DNA of 64,000 nucleotides from Paenibacillus sp. OK003 (GTDB lineage Bacteria; Bacillota; Bacilli; Paenibacillales; Paenibacillaceae), in contig NZ_FOBD01000003.1 in the NCBI RefSeq assembly GCF_900109515.1, positions 186,001-250,000 of the forward strand. Direction: 5' to 3'. The notes beneath the pieces were generated by a model that worked only from the letters and a program-made list of their open reading frames with translations, was not told the origin of the DNA and searched no databases. A program made the translations under genes and the position numbers. Positions 20,143-29,262 of the stretch are shown here, piece after piece; position 1 is the first letter of the stretch, and each line of letters starts with the position of its first letter.

Positions 20143-20504
20143 ATGAATAAGATGACGGCATTTATAGCGAGCAAATGGTGGCCAAACAATAAAGGGCATG
20201 TTCTTGTTGTTCCTAATCGACATTTCGAGAACATCTTTGATCTCCCTGCGGATTACGCTGCTGAAATTCACCGCGTGGCTCAGCTCACAGCATTTGCAAT
20301 GAAAAATACATATGGATGTGATGGAATTTCTACGCGGCAACATAATGAGCCTGCTGGCAATCAAGATGTGTGGCATTATCATCTCCATGTTTACCCTGAT
20401 ATGTGAATGATCAACTTTACCTGTCAAAGGGTTCTCAGTCTAATCCGGATGAACGCTATTTCTATGCTGATAAGCTGCGTTCTTGGATAAAGGAAAACAT
20501 TTAA
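20143..20504 (+). pseudogene. Broken HIT-family hydrolase gene
   Basis: The first 87 codons show a HIT domain lacking its N-terminal ~40 residues (no CxxC zinc segment). They cover KGHVLVVPNRHFENIFDLP, QHNEPAGNQDVWHYHLHVYP with the His triad, then stop at TGA 20404. A shift into another frame at about 20400 restores the expected tail (YVNDQLYLSKGSQSNPDERY, then ADKLRSWIKENI) ending at 20504. So the gene is truncated at the 5' end and frameshifted. HIT proteins hydrolyse or transfer nucleotides. The Shine-Dalgarno-like AAGGAG before ATG 20143 may be fortuitous. Confidence 0.75.
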
Positions 20505-20731
20505 GGTTAGTAGGAGGGAATGATAAACGTTCAGAAACGGGGAACGATCACTTAATAAGACTAAGAAATATCGCGGGATATGGTGAAGGATACCTTGTCA
20601 GCTTGATTGAAAAGCAGAATCAGTTAAGGTCCTTACTTTTCATTGTCGAGCGGTTAAAGTGGAATGCATATAGGTTGGGCGAAAATACGAAAATGATCAC
20701 ATTAAACGAAATAAAAGAGAGGTTTGTACTT

Positions 20732-21622
20732 ATGACAATAACGTTTAGGAAACTAAGTGAGCTATCAATGGAGGAAAACGTACGTATTTGGAATCTAGGA
20801 TTCGAGGGCTATTTTATACAGATGGTCATGACGATTGATGCTTTGATGACCAGGATTGTTAACGAAGGACTTTCCTTGGAGAATTCACTCGCTATTTATG
20901 TGGATGGTGAACCTGCAGGGTTTGTCATGAATGGATTTCGTGACGTAGATGGAAAGAAAGTGGCATGGAACGGTGGAACAGGTATTGCGCCTGCATTTAG
21001 AGGGAAGGGCATTGGCAGAGCGCTCATGTTAAGAAATCTAGAGTTGTACCGAGAACATGGCGTAGAGCTTGCGATACTTGAAGCGCTCACCCAGAATGAG
21101 AGTGCGATCAAGCTATATCAGTATGTCGGGTATGAAATTACGGATCGATTAATAATTTTACAACATACGGGTACGATAGATCCCCAATTACTGAAGCGAT
21201 CTGCTGTACACCCTTTTTCTATCACCAAAGGATTGCCCCGTGATGTAAATGCGCTAGACTTCTATCGAGGTTTATCTGCTTGGCAGACACAATGGCCTAG
21301 CATGAAGGAGGGTGAATCTATAATTATTAGACAAGATAGCGAGCCTGTATGCTATGCATTGTATAAGCGAACATTTGATCAAGAGGGTAAATTGGTAACC
21401 ATTTCATTCTATCAATGTGAGGTCCTTCCTGGGCGTGCAGATGCGGAAGAGATTTATAAGCTTGCTCTCAGTGAACTGTTCGCCCCGTTAGACTATGTTT
21501 GCAGACGAGGGACATCTAACCTGCGTAAATCCAATCAACCTCTGAACGATCTATTGATAAAATTAGGTTTCACAACAAATGCAGAGCAAGTGCTCATGAT
21601 GCGAAATATGGATCTTAACTAA
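20732..21622 (+). CDS. GNAT-family N-acetyltransferase, two-domain
   Basis: A 296-residue protein. ATG 20732 is chosen for AAAAGAGAGG 9 bases upstream and because it begins MTITFRKLSELSMEENVRIWNLGFEGYF, a normal GNAT start; the frame upstream overlaps the HIT remnant. The acetyl-CoA loop GIAPAFRGKGIGRALM is at about 87-102 and the motif B segment NESAIKLYQYVGYEITDR follows. Residues ~150-296 form a second, degenerate GNAT-like half. The substrate is unknown. Confidence 0.88.
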   Translation: MTITFRKLSELSMEENVRIWNLGFEGYFIQMVMTIDALMTRIVNEGLSLENSLAIYVDGEPAGFVMNGFRDVDGKKVAWNGGTGIAPAFRGKGIGRALMLRNLELYREHGVELAILEALTQNESAIKLYQYVGYEITDRLIILQHTGTIDPQLLKRSAVHPFSITKGLPRDVNALDFYRGLSAWQTQWPSMKEGESIIIRQDSEPVCYALYKRTFDQEGKLVTISFYQCEVLPGRADAEEIYKLALSELFAPLDYVCRRGTSNLRKSNQPLNDLLIKLGFTTNAEQVLMMRNMDLN

Positions 21623-21650
21623 GATAGTTACACGTTATAGAGAAGAAGTT

Positions 21651-21770
21651 ATGAAGCGAATTGAGGAAGAAGATTTAGCTTCTCAAGTTGTTGTTACTTA
21701 TGAGAGAGGAATAATTCTATATGGAAAACCATCAAGTGAGCTCTATGATCCGATCGATAGTCAATACTAA
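21651..21770 (+). pseudogene. Fragment, possibly of an ANT/DUF4111-type nucleotidyltransferase
   Basis: About 39 codons (MKRIEEEDLASQVVVTYERG, then IILYGKPSSELYDPIDSQY). The GIILYGKP...ELYDPI pattern resembles the middle of aminoglycoside-adenylyltransferase-like proteins, without the catalytic N-terminus. The frame is open upstream to about 21624 without a start. It ends exactly where dispersed repeat copy 2 begins. Confidence 0.35.
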
Positions 21771-21854
21771 CAGGACTTACGATAGCGCAAAAAAACAAGA
21801 AGACAGCCGATCACGATTGGCTGTCTTCTTGTTTAATTAACCGACAGGATAGTT
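21767..21854. repeat. Dispersed repeat, copy 2
   Basis: Left box CTAACAGGACTTACGATAG, a 16-bp perfect hairpin (AAACAAGAAGACAGCC with GGCTGTCTTCTTGTTT, 21793-21834), then right box AATTAACCGACAGGATAGTT. It has the same architecture as the copies at 19991 and 32705, but the stem sequence has diverged with compensating changes. The hairpin could serve as a bidirectional terminator. The 200 bp up to the next remnant hold no gene I can support. Confidence 0.7.
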
Positions 21855-22059
21855 TTTTTGGCAATAGCGTGCAAAGATCATATTCATATGTTGGTTTTGC
21901 AAGCCGAATAACGGTCATCACGCTACAACTTCTGGTGATGAACCTGATTGGAATAAGTGAAAATGGAGTCTTAATCTCCAACAGATTCACTGTTGAAATC
22001 TAATGTACTATTAAGGATACAATATACCTTTAATATAATTAATTGAAAGGATGATTACG

Positions 22060-22959
22060 ATGGCTATTCAACACGCGAAAGATGAGTCGGAGTAACGGGG
22101 ATATGGCTCAGTTATCGATACAAGGAACCGATTATTACAGCCTGGTCTACACCGGGTGTGGCGTTTCTCGTTTCAGCATTAGCGGTAACCCCTTATCCAG
22201 AAGCCATTGGCGCTTACATGATTTCGGCAGTCGGATTTATTATTTTAGGTTGGTCAGGCATGTTTGAACGGTTCGTTCGACTTATTCCCCCAGGCATCGC
22301 CTCCGGATTGTTAGCGGGTATTTTGCTACAGTTTGGAATATCGGCCTTTGGAGGGGCGAAGGTTGATCCTGTGCTTGTAATTGTATTGTTTGCAGCTTAT
22401 ATCGTACTAAGACGGTTTACTTCCCGTTACGCGATTGTTGGCATATTGGCGATCGGTTTGATTTATTTGATATGCATCGGAAAAACAGACTTCAGTACGA
22501 TCCAATTGGCGGCCGCTTCGCCTGTATTTGTTGTTCCGGCGTTTTCGTTAAATGCTTTACTTAGCATCGCGTTGCCGCTGTTCATTATTACCTTGACAGG
22601 GCAGTATATGCCCGGAATGCTTGTTTTACGTAATGATGGATTCAAGATCCTATTTTAGCCGTAACAGGTTTGGGTTCACTTCTTGCAGATCCATTCGGGT
22701 CACATGCTTTTAACGTGGCAGCCATTACAGCAGCGATTTGTACAGGGAAAGATGCACATGAGGATTCAACAAAGCGGTATATTGCAGTTATTGCTTGTGG
22801 TGTTTTTATATTTTTGTCGGCATTTTTGGTGTAACATTGGCTGCTCTGTTTTTGATTCTTCCTGCTAGCTTTATTGCAACGTTAGCGGGACTAGCCATAC
22901 TTGGGACAATTGGTGGCAGCCTCGCTAATGCATTAACGGACCCTAAAGGACGTGAAACC
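22060..22959 (+). pseudogene. Broken BenE-family benzoate/H+ symporter gene
   Basis: Reading across at least three frames reconstructs most of a BenE transporter: GVTGIWLSYRYKEPIITAWS, VAFLVSALAVTPYPEAIGAY and KTDFSTIQLAAASPVFVVPA in one frame up to 22658; DPILAVTGLGSLLADPFGSH in another; then [20 protein letters not shown] in a third. The N-terminal ~45 residues are missing: the ATG at 22060 opens only an 11-codon frame. Near 22959 the sequence passes directly into a glyA fragment. Benzoate-type import would be the ancestral role; it cannot be functional. Confidence 0.8.
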
Positions 22960-23591
22960 GCAGGTTTGCATCCTAATCCGGTGCCGCATGCACATTTTGT
23001 ATCAACTACCACGCACAAGACCTTGCGAGGACCACGGGGGGGGGGGGAGCCATTTTGTGTCGGGAGCCGTGGGCACAGGCGATCAACAAAGCTGTATTTC
23101 CGGCAATTCAGGGTGGTCCATTCATGCACATCATAGTGGGGAAAGCGGTGGCATTTGGTGAGGCATTGCAATCCGATTTCCAAACATATATGGAGAATGT
23201 TCTGAATAACGCCAAAGTATTAGCAGAAACATTAATTAATGAAGGACTCACCCTTGTATCAGGAGGAACAGATAATCATATGGTGTTGGTTGACTTACGA
23301 ACTATTGGCCTTACAGGCAAAGAAGCCGAAGCCATACTTGATGAAGCAGGAATCACGGCGAATAAAAATGCAATTCCTCACGATACAGCAAGCCCGTTGG
23401 TCACGAGCGGTATTCGTTTTGGGACTCCGGCTATGACGTCCAGAGGACTTGGAGCCAGGGAAATGAAAGAAATTGCTCAGCTCATAGGGCTTGCTTTCAA
23501 AAATCCTAAGAGTTTGAAGGTAAAAAATCATATTTTAGGTAGTGTCCGCGAAATTACATCACAATTCCCTCTTTATGAAGACCTAAAATAG
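22960..23591 (+). pseudogene. glyA: C-terminal fragment of serine hydroxymethyltransferase (glyA), frameshifted at a poly-G run
   Basis: The fragment begins at [20 protein letters not shown], which includes the PLP-binding Lys of the [13 protein letters not shown] motif. It continues after a 12-G run (23036-23047) in another frame as [20 protein letters not shown] through to PLYEDLK at 23591. About 200 N-terminal residues are absent. The run of G is the likely site of the frameshift. The 178-codon downstream frame could be translated but lacks half of the enzyme, so a functional SHMT is excluded. Confidence 0.88.
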
Positions 23592-23612
23592 TTTAACAGC
23601 AGACATATATGT

Positions 23613-23657
23613 AGCCTGCAATTGTTCCTGATGGATAACAAATGCAGGCTCTTATTT
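23613..23657 (+). terminator. Terminator after the glyA fragment
   Basis: AGCCTGCA (23613-23620) pairs with TGCAGGCT (23643-23650), extended by ATTGTT/AACAAA, followed by CTTATTT. It probably travelled with the glyA 3' end. Confidence 0.65.
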
Positions 23658-23709
23658 GCTCGCTTATATTGCAACTTACTTTTTTTGAACAGAAGAGATA
23701 TACCGTAAG

Positions 23710-24330
23710 TTAGTAGGCTATACCTACACGTGACTGTACATACTCGCTACACGTTATTTGCTGATAAGCAAACTCCGCAGTATCGATTACAGATATAGAA
23801 GTTCCACCGTCTGGCAAGTAGTCACGCTCAACCCGGTACATACCGAGAGATTCTCCATCATACAAGTAGGTAGGGCACACGATTGTCCATTCTAACTCTG
23901 AATCCTTGAGAATGTTGTAAACCTTCAGATGCTCCTCAGCTGCTCTCGTGGACTTGCGTTTGGAGCTGGGAGATTGAAAACGAAGCAAGCCAGGATCAGT
24001 TCGACTTTCCAATATTCCAGCCGTACCAATGGTAATGATTCTTTTGATGTGCTCCTGAGCCATAGCCTCAATAATCAATCTCATGGATTGAGATAATGTA
24101 GTCGTTCCATCAGTGCTTAAGGAACTAACAACGAGGTCCACACCCCGTATGGCGTGATGAATATCTTCTTTGACTAAAGCGTTTCCTTGATGCAGAACGA
24201 AATTGTGATCGCTAATTTGCCCCTTTTCCGGGCTTCTAACCAGTGCAGTTACATGATGATTGGAACGTAGGGCATTCGAGACAAAATGACTTCCAACCCG
24301 TCCGGTGGCTCCTAACACTAAAATTTTCAT
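23710..24330 (-). CDS. NAD(P)-binding NmrA/YwnB-like oxidoreductase
   Basis: A 206-residue atypical short-chain dehydrogenase. ATG 24330 is chosen because GAAAGGA precedes it by 8 bases and gives MKILVLGATGRVGSHF, the Rossmann Gly-rich motif GATGRVG at the N-terminus. VVSSLS and IITIGTAGI strands follow. No classical YxxxK pair is evident, typical of NmrA-like proteins. It lies 42 bp downstream of a MocR regulator on the same strand, so it is probably co-transcribed with it. Confidence 0.85.
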   Translation of the reverse strand: MKILVLGATGRVGSHFVSNALRSNHHVTALVRSPEKGQISDHNFVLHQGNALVKEDIHHAIRGVDLVVSSLSTDGTTTLSQSMRLIIEAMAQEHIKRIITIGTAGILESRTDPGLLRFQSPSSKRKSTRAAEEHLKVYNILKDSELEWTIVCPTYLYDGESLGMYRVERDYLPDGGTSISVIDTAEFAYQQITCSEYVQSRVGIAY

Positions 24331-24372
24331 CACAAACATCCTTTCGATTCCGATTGGAGAGCGTGTTCTCCA

Positions 24373-25803
24373 TCATAGTACAATCTGTGCAAGTCGATGT
24401 ATGCCTTCCTCAATCTGATCCTGATCCACTTTCGCAAAACCTAATATCCATCCTTTTCGATGACTCTCCAAGCAATATCTGCTAAGCGGATACACGCGCA
24501 TACCTTGATCAAGGGCAGCATTCGTCAGCGCTTCTTCGTCAAATGACGTTTCAGATTCTAGAAGCATATGTAATCCCGTTTCCACACCACTTAATGTAAA
24601 TCGTGAACTCAGCCCAGAAGTAACAATGGCTTTTGTCATCACTTCGTGTCTGCGTCGATATATGTTCCGAACTCTTCTCATATGGCGGATAAAATGACCA
24701 CGCTCAATAAAATGAGTTAGCGTTAATTGTTCCATAATCGGCAGATGCCGATAGGTTAATTCATGAACTTGGGTAAGGCGATCGATGGCTTTTTTGGGTC
24801 CAATGATAGCGGATAGTCGAATGCCAGGTGCAATCATTTTGGAAAAACTCAACATATAAAGCGTATTCTGAGGTTGCTGATTGAATATTGTGGACAGCGG
24901 ATCACCGCGGTACCTAAATTCGCTATCGTAGTCATCCTCAACAATCCAATATCGATGATGAGCTGCCATGTGCATTAATTGTTGCCTGCGTGGCTCCGAC
25001 ATAATAACGCCAACCGCGCATTGATGAGAAGGCGTGACAAATACGAGTTTGGTTTGTGGGTGAATACGATCTACACATAACCCAGACTTATCAACCGGAA
25101 CGGATTCGACTTGCATTCGTCGGTTTTTCATCGCCATCCAAGCGGCAGGGAAGCCGGGGTCCTCTACGGAAACTCTGTCTCCTTCATTTAAGAGTGCCTG
25201 GGCAATTAAATCGATGCTATGTTGTGCGCCCGAGGTTAATAAGATTTGGTCAACTTCGATATGAATGCCTCGTTCAAGTGACAGATAACGTTGAATCTGT
25301 TCTCGTAACGGCAGTAACCCTCTGGCATCTCCGTAAGCCCAAACGTCCAGATTGGTTTCAGTGGAAACCTGTAAAAACGATTGTCTCCAGGTTTTTGTAA
25401 AAGTTTTGTCTAGATAGGGCTCGTGGGGATTAAAATCAATTTCTACTTTTCGGTTATCTCTGTTTCCGAACCAACTATGCAAATGACCAATCGAATCGTT
25501 TAGCACAGGGAGTTCCGGAGGAATAGGTCCTTGGATCGTGACATCCTCTGATGAACGAAGTGCATATGTCCAATTACTAACCCTTGTCCCGGCGCGACGG
25601 GAGGTTACAGTATATCCTCGACTGAATAATTCCTCGTAAACAATTTGTATGGTTGACCGTGAAACGCCAATTAATTGAGCAAGTTCACGTGATGGAAGTA
25701 GCAATTCGCCTGGCGGCCATTTACCAGTTGTAATATTATGAATGGCTTGGTCAAGAAGTTGCTGCCAGATGGGGCGGTGGTCATTTCGATTAACTTTTAG
25801 CAT
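24373..25803 (-). CDS. MocR/PdxR-type GntR-aminotransferase fusion regulator
   Basis: A 476-residue regulator. Residues 1-75 are a GntR winged helix (WQQLLDQAIHNITTGKWPPGE, then SRELAQLIGVSRSTIQIVYEEL). Residues ~115-470 are a class I aminotransferase-like domain with the PLP aldimine Lys in MLSFSKMIAPGIRLSAI. In this family PLP or an amino-acid adduct changes DNA binding; common targets are vitamin B6 or GABA genes. No pdxST genes are nearby. The only co-directional partner is the NmrA-like gene. A possible operator lies upstream at 25830-25874. Confidence 0.92.
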   Translation of the reverse strand: MLKVNRNDHRPIWQQLLDQAIHNITTGKWPPGELLLPSRELAQLIGVSRSTIQIVYEELFSRGYTVTSRRAGTRVSNWTYALRSSEDVTIQGPIPPELPVLNDSIGHLHSWFGNRDNRKVEIDFNPHEPYLDKTFTKTWRQSFLQVSTETNLDVWAYGDARGLLPLREQIQRYLSLERGIHIEVDQILLTSGAQHSIDLIAQALLNEGDRVSVEDPGFPAAWMAMKNRRMQVESVPVDKSGLCVDRIHPQTKLVFVTPSHQCAVGVIMSEPRRQQLMHMAAHHRYWIVEDDYDSEFRYRGDPLSTIFNQQPQNTLYMLSFSKMIAPGIRLSAIIGPKKAIDRLTQVHELTYRHLPIMEQLTLTHFIERGHFIRHMRRVRNIYRRRHEVMTKAIVTSGLSSRFTLSGVETGLHMLLESETSFDEEALTNAALDQGMRVYPLSRYCLESHRKGWILGFAKVDQDQIEEGIHRLAQIVL

Positions 25804-25829
25804 TGACTCCAGTGCTCATGCTGACATTA

Positions 25830-25874
25830 TGGATTGCATATTTCCATATTGTTATGGACAATTTAGACAATCCA
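25830..25874. promoter_or_regulatory. Repeat-rich region upstream of the MocR gene
   Basis: TGGATTG (25830-25836) and CAATCCA (25868-25874) form an inverted repeat around further GGACAAT/AGACAAT direct repeats. MocR proteins often bind direct repeats close to their own promoter, so this is a plausible site. The rest of the 268-bp intergenic region is AT-rich without a visible gene. Confidence 0.3.
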
Positions 25875-26071
25875 TTGATTGATATACTATCATGACAATG
25901 TCTAATCAGTCTTCTCCTTGTTTATTCACTAACAGGTTAGCAGACACTTTTTTGGTATTTGATGAGTATACTTAAGGTGATATCAATCTTTTTTCCTAAA
26001 TTCATACAAAAAACAGTTTTAATTCTGATATAATAGATACTTTATGATTTAGATGCTGAAGGGAATGATAG

Positions 26072-26719
26072 ATGAGAATGAGTAGGTGGAATGTTGCGTT
26101 TTATTCCGTTGTATTTGTATTTGTGCTGGTAATGTTGTGGAATGAACAATCTGTTTTTCTTATCGTAGGAACGGTGATGGTCGCCACACTTATTGCGTTT
26201 ACGATTCACGTTTTGTACCCTATGGCTTGGGAAACCCGGATGGACCGTGTGGAAGCTTTTTTACGTAAAAATCATCATACGCCTTATATTTATATTTTTT
26301 ATGTGACTGCCAACAGACTGGATGATGAAGTCGAGATCACGATGGAAAAACTAAGAAAACAGACGACGATAAAATCGAGGCAAGCAATATATCAGGCAGC
26401 TTACGGTGCTTATCGCAAGGACATCACTGCCGTTCGGCAAGCGGTACCCCAGATGCGCAGATCAGATTTTCGTACATATTACGAGACGTTTTTACTTTTG
26501 GAGGAAGAGAAGAGTGAGCAAGCAAGGGAGCACCTGAAATCGATTAGAAGACAATGGATGCGATCTGCACTTCTTGCTGAGTTAGAACGCAAATTGGGGC
26601 GTCGCGAATTGGCTATCCAGCACGCTACGGAAGCGATGAATGCGTCCAAAGGTGTAGAGCGTTACGCGTTGACTAAAGAATATGAAAGGTATTATGCAGA
26701 TGAACAAAAAGCACTATAA
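26072..26719 (+). CDS. Membrane-anchored protein with a helical (TPR-like) cytoplasmic domain
   Basis: A 215-residue protein, ATG 26072 behind GAAGGGAATG. Two N-terminal membrane helices (about 8-24 and 28-49) are followed by about 165 residues of amphipathic, charged helices (EKSEQAREHLKSIRRQW; LERKLGRRELAIQHATEAMN) that resemble TPR-type repeats. I do not recognise a named family. A role in protein-protein interaction at the membrane is inferred only from this architecture. Confidence 0.7.
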   Translation: MRMSRWNVAFYSVVFVFVLVMLWNEQSVFLIVGTVMVATLIAFTIHVLYPMAWETRMDRVEAFLRKNHHTPYIYIFYVTANRLDDEVEITMEKLRKQTTIKSRQAIYQAAYGAYRKDITAVRQAVPQMRRSDFRTYYETFLLLEEEKSEQAREHLKSIRRQWMRSALLAELERKLGRRELAIQHATEAMNASKGVERYALTKEYERYYADEQKAL

Positions 26720-26770
26720 ATGAACTACAGTGATGGAAGCATTATAGTTATTAGCCGAGTAATGGTGTAA

Positions 26771-26809
26771 TTTCTTGTCCATCGAGATTAATTCTCGATG
26801 GACAAGAAA
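26771..26809. repeat. Perfect 17-bp inverted repeat at the break point of a fabZ fragment
   Basis: TTTCTTGTCCATCGAGA, a 5-base loop, then TCTCGATGGACAAGAAA. The stop codon of the fabZ fragment falls in the loop. There is no T-run typical of a terminator on the plus strand. It may be the scar of a templated inverted duplication, or the end of a small mobile element. Confidence 0.7.
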
Positions 26810-26988
26810 CGGTTCAACTTTAATAGTGGCAAGTTTGGAAATATGCCTTCGTTAGGCAAGATATCATTGAAAGTCACATTTTTGATTCCAACGGCTTTCT
26901 TTCCCTCAACAACTTCTAAGATTCTATCGACCAAAAGAAAGGGATATCTATGGGGAATAAGATCTTTAATTTGATTAAAATCAAGCAT
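26788..26988 (-). pseudogene. fabZ: N-terminal fragment of 3-hydroxyacyl-ACP dehydratase (fabZ)
   Basis: Residues 1-40 match FabZ closely ([20 protein letters not shown], then [21 protein letters not shown]). The protein then departs from the family before the catalytic GHFPGxPxMPGV segment, so the active-site His is missing. It ends after 66 codons inside the inverted repeat at 26771-26809. A full-length copy elsewhere in the genome is expected. Confidence 0.82.
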
Positions 26989-27148
26989 GGATTTCTTCCT
27001 TTAATATTGGCTTACAATGAATTGGTTTGTGAAGCAGAAATAATGTTTGCATTTAATTCTATAGAGGCATTTAACTAACGGGAACGATAGTTGAATATAA
27101 CCAGTCTATTTTATTTAGTGGAGATAGCAAGGGAGGTGGGAAATAGCT

Positions 27149-27358
27149 ATGCGTAAAAAAGATAGGAACGTAACAGGGATTGTATTGGCCGTAATTTACT
27201 GTGTTGTTCTTTTTGAGATTTTAATTGATGCACCCCCTGGTGAAGCTCCAAATAATCCGCCTTGGGCATACGCAATGATTCCACTTGGAGTTGTTGCAAT
27301 CACCTTTCTCTTTGATTATGTGATCAAGTTCGATTTCTTCAAAAAAAAGAAAGAGTGA
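27149..27358 (+). CDS. Small membrane protein, 69 residues
   Basis: ATG 27149 follows AGGGAGGTGGGAAATAGCT. Two hydrophobic helices (about 8-25 and 40-59) are linked by a Pro-rich loop (DAPPGEAPNNPPWAY), and the tail is FFKKKKE. It is unnamed but has clean coding features, and similar short two-helix proteins are common in Bacilli. It lies 165 bp before the ABC-F gene. Confidence 0.65.
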   Translation: MRKKDRNVTGIVLAVIYCVVLFEILIDAPPGEAPNNPPWAYAMIPLGVVAITFLFDYVIKFDFFKKKKE

Positions 27359-27522
27359 AGGTAGTGTTATAAATGACCGGAACCGTAGTACTAGAATTTC
27401 GAAGTGAGGGTAAGGGCTACAAATAGATTGAACTTGGTGGTAAACAGTGTTACTCTAAAAGTCTGTGTTTGATAAACCATTTAATAATAGTCACCATTTT
27501 AGTTGTAAAGAAAGGTAACACG

Positions 27523-29262
27523 ATGATAAAAGTTGATAACTTATCCTTCTCATTTCCACAAAAGGAACTATATAATAACATTTCATTTACGTTTGAAGAG
27601 GCACAACATTGTGCTTTTATCGGAACTAGCGGCAGTGGGAAAAGTACACTGATCGATATCCTGATGGATCCGGAAAGATATTTGTTCGAGGGCAAGTTAG
27701 AGATAGACCCAGATTGCAGAATCGGATATGTGAGTCAGTTCTTGCAAGTTGAAAAAACGAAAGAAATGACCGTTTTTGAATATATCGGAGAAGAATTCAT
27801 CAAGATACAAGATGAAATCACAGCCATATATGCGGAGATGGCTACCACGTCAGATATGGATTCGCTGCTGAAAAAGGTTCAATTGGCTTTGGATGCCTTC
27901 GAGGCGATGGATGGGGATAATTTCGAAAACACCATTAATAAGCAGCTAAACCTGGCCAACCTCATGAAGCTTAAAGATCTTAGTATATCCGATGTGAGTG
28001 GTGGGGAATTCAAACTAATTCAAGTGATGAAGGAAATGCTCAGTCGTCCAGACTTAATGATTATGGACGAACCCGATGTATTTTTAGACTTTGAAAACCT
28101 AAACGCGCTTAAAAAACTCATTAATTCCCACAAGGGAATGCTGCTCGTTGTTACGCACAATCGATATCTGTTGAATCATTGTTTCAACAAAATTATACAC
28201 CTTGAAAACACGGAGATCCAAGAGTTTGATGGGCGGTATATCGATTATAACTTCTCGCTGCTTCAGACGAAGATCGAGCTGCAAGAAATCGCGGTTGCTG
28301 AAGCTGAAGAAATTGAGAGATACGATCACATCATCGACAATCTTAGAGAGATCGCTACGTATAATTCGGAAGCTTCCAGAGGCAGAGCGTTAAAAGCCAG
28401 AGTCAAGTTTCAAGAGAGATTGGAAGCACGTCGAATCAAAGAGCCATTTGTCGATATCAAGCAGCCGAATATCCGTTTTGGTATCGATAAGGAAATAGAA
28501 GACACCGTTGTGGTTAACATCAATAATTATAGCGTTTCATTTGACGAGTTGCTTTTGGAAAATGTGAACTTCGAGATCAAATCGACAGATAAAGTAGCCC
28601 TGATCGGTCCAAACGGTACCGGGAAAACGACTTTACTCCGAGAAATCTTTAAAAATAATCAGGATTCCATTGAAATAAATGCTGACGTTAATGTGGCTTA
28701 TTTATCTCAGGTTCAAGGCGAAATGCTAAAAGATTCGAATACAATACTAAATGAATTCATAGATGCCGGGTTTCAAACTTATGATGAGATTAGATCGTAT
28801 CTTTCAAACTATGGCTTTGAAGGAGAAATCCTTGATCAAAAGATCGAGTCTTTATCTGGTGGAGAAAAAAACATGCTTCAATTGGCTAAAGTTTCGGCCA
28901 GTAAAGCCAACGTATTGCTTCTTGATGAACCGACAAGCCATTTAGATATCTATACACAAATCGCACTGGAGAAAGCTATTGAGGACTACAAAGGTGCGAT
29001 TCTCATGATTTCTCATGATTTCTATTCTGTTGTTAATGGTATGGATTATGTTTTAATTATTGAGGACAAGACGATTAGTAAAATGAGTATACTAGAATTC
29101 AGACAGATGATTTATGCGAGTCATTTTAATGAAGACTATCTAGAAATTGAACAAAATAAAAAGTCTGTTGAAATGAAAATCGAATTGGCTTTAAAAGATA
29201 CTAATTTTGAGCTTGCAAAAGGTTTGGTTGATGAGCTGGAAGAGCTGATTAAGTTGCTATGA
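27523..29262 (+). CDS. ABC-F family ATPase
   Basis: A 579-residue soluble protein with two ABC domains and no membrane segments. ATG 27523 is preferred because GAAAGGTAACACG precedes it. The first Walker A is GTSGSGKST (34-42), with a signature VSGGEF and DEPDVFLDFENLN. The interdomain helical linker lies at about 245-305. The second Walker A is GPNGTGKTT (about 362), with LSGGEKNML and DEPTSHLD. ABC-F proteins act on the ribosome, and some protect it from antibiotics. The subfamily here cannot be fixed from sequence alone, so resistance is only a possibility. The stop overlaps the start of an Imm53 remnant. Confidence 0.9.
   Translation: MIKVDNLSFSFPQKELYNNISFTFEEAQHCAFIGTSGSGKSTLIDILMDPERYLFEGKLEIDPDCRIGYVSQFLQVEKTKEMTVFEYIGEEFIKIQDEITAIYAEMATTSDMDSLLKKVQLALDAFEAMDGDNFENTINKQLNLANLMKLKDLSISDVSGGEFKLIQVMKEMLSRPDLMIMDEPDVFLDFENLNALKKLINSHKGMLLVVTHNRYLLNHCFNKIIHLENTEIQEFDGRYIDYNFSLLQTKIELQEIAVAEAEEIERYDHIIDNLREIATYNSEASRGRALKARVKFQERLEARRIKEPFVDIKQPNIRFGIDKEIEDTVVVNINNYSVSFDELLLENVNFEIKSTDKVALIGPNGTGKTTLLREIFKNNQDSIEINADVNVAYLSQVQGEMLKDSNTILNEFIDAGFQTYDEIRSYLSNYGFEGEILDQKIESLSGGEKNMLQLAKVSASKANVLLLDEPTSHLDIYTQIALEKAIEDYKGAILMISHDFYSVVNGMDYVLIIEDKTISKMSILEFRQMIYASHFNEDYLEIEQNKKSVEMKIELALKDTNFELAKGLVDELEELIKLL

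Noticed and set aside
23036..23047. Poly-G tract as a phase-variation switch
   Set aside because: The tract sits in a fragment lacking half of glyA and fused to a broken transporter, so switching the frame could not restore an enzyme; decay or sequencing error is more likely.
27523..29262. Naming the ABC-F gene as a specific antibiotic resistance determinant
   Set aside because: The subfamily-specific linker cannot be assigned reliably by eye, and housekeeping ABC-F proteins look similar.
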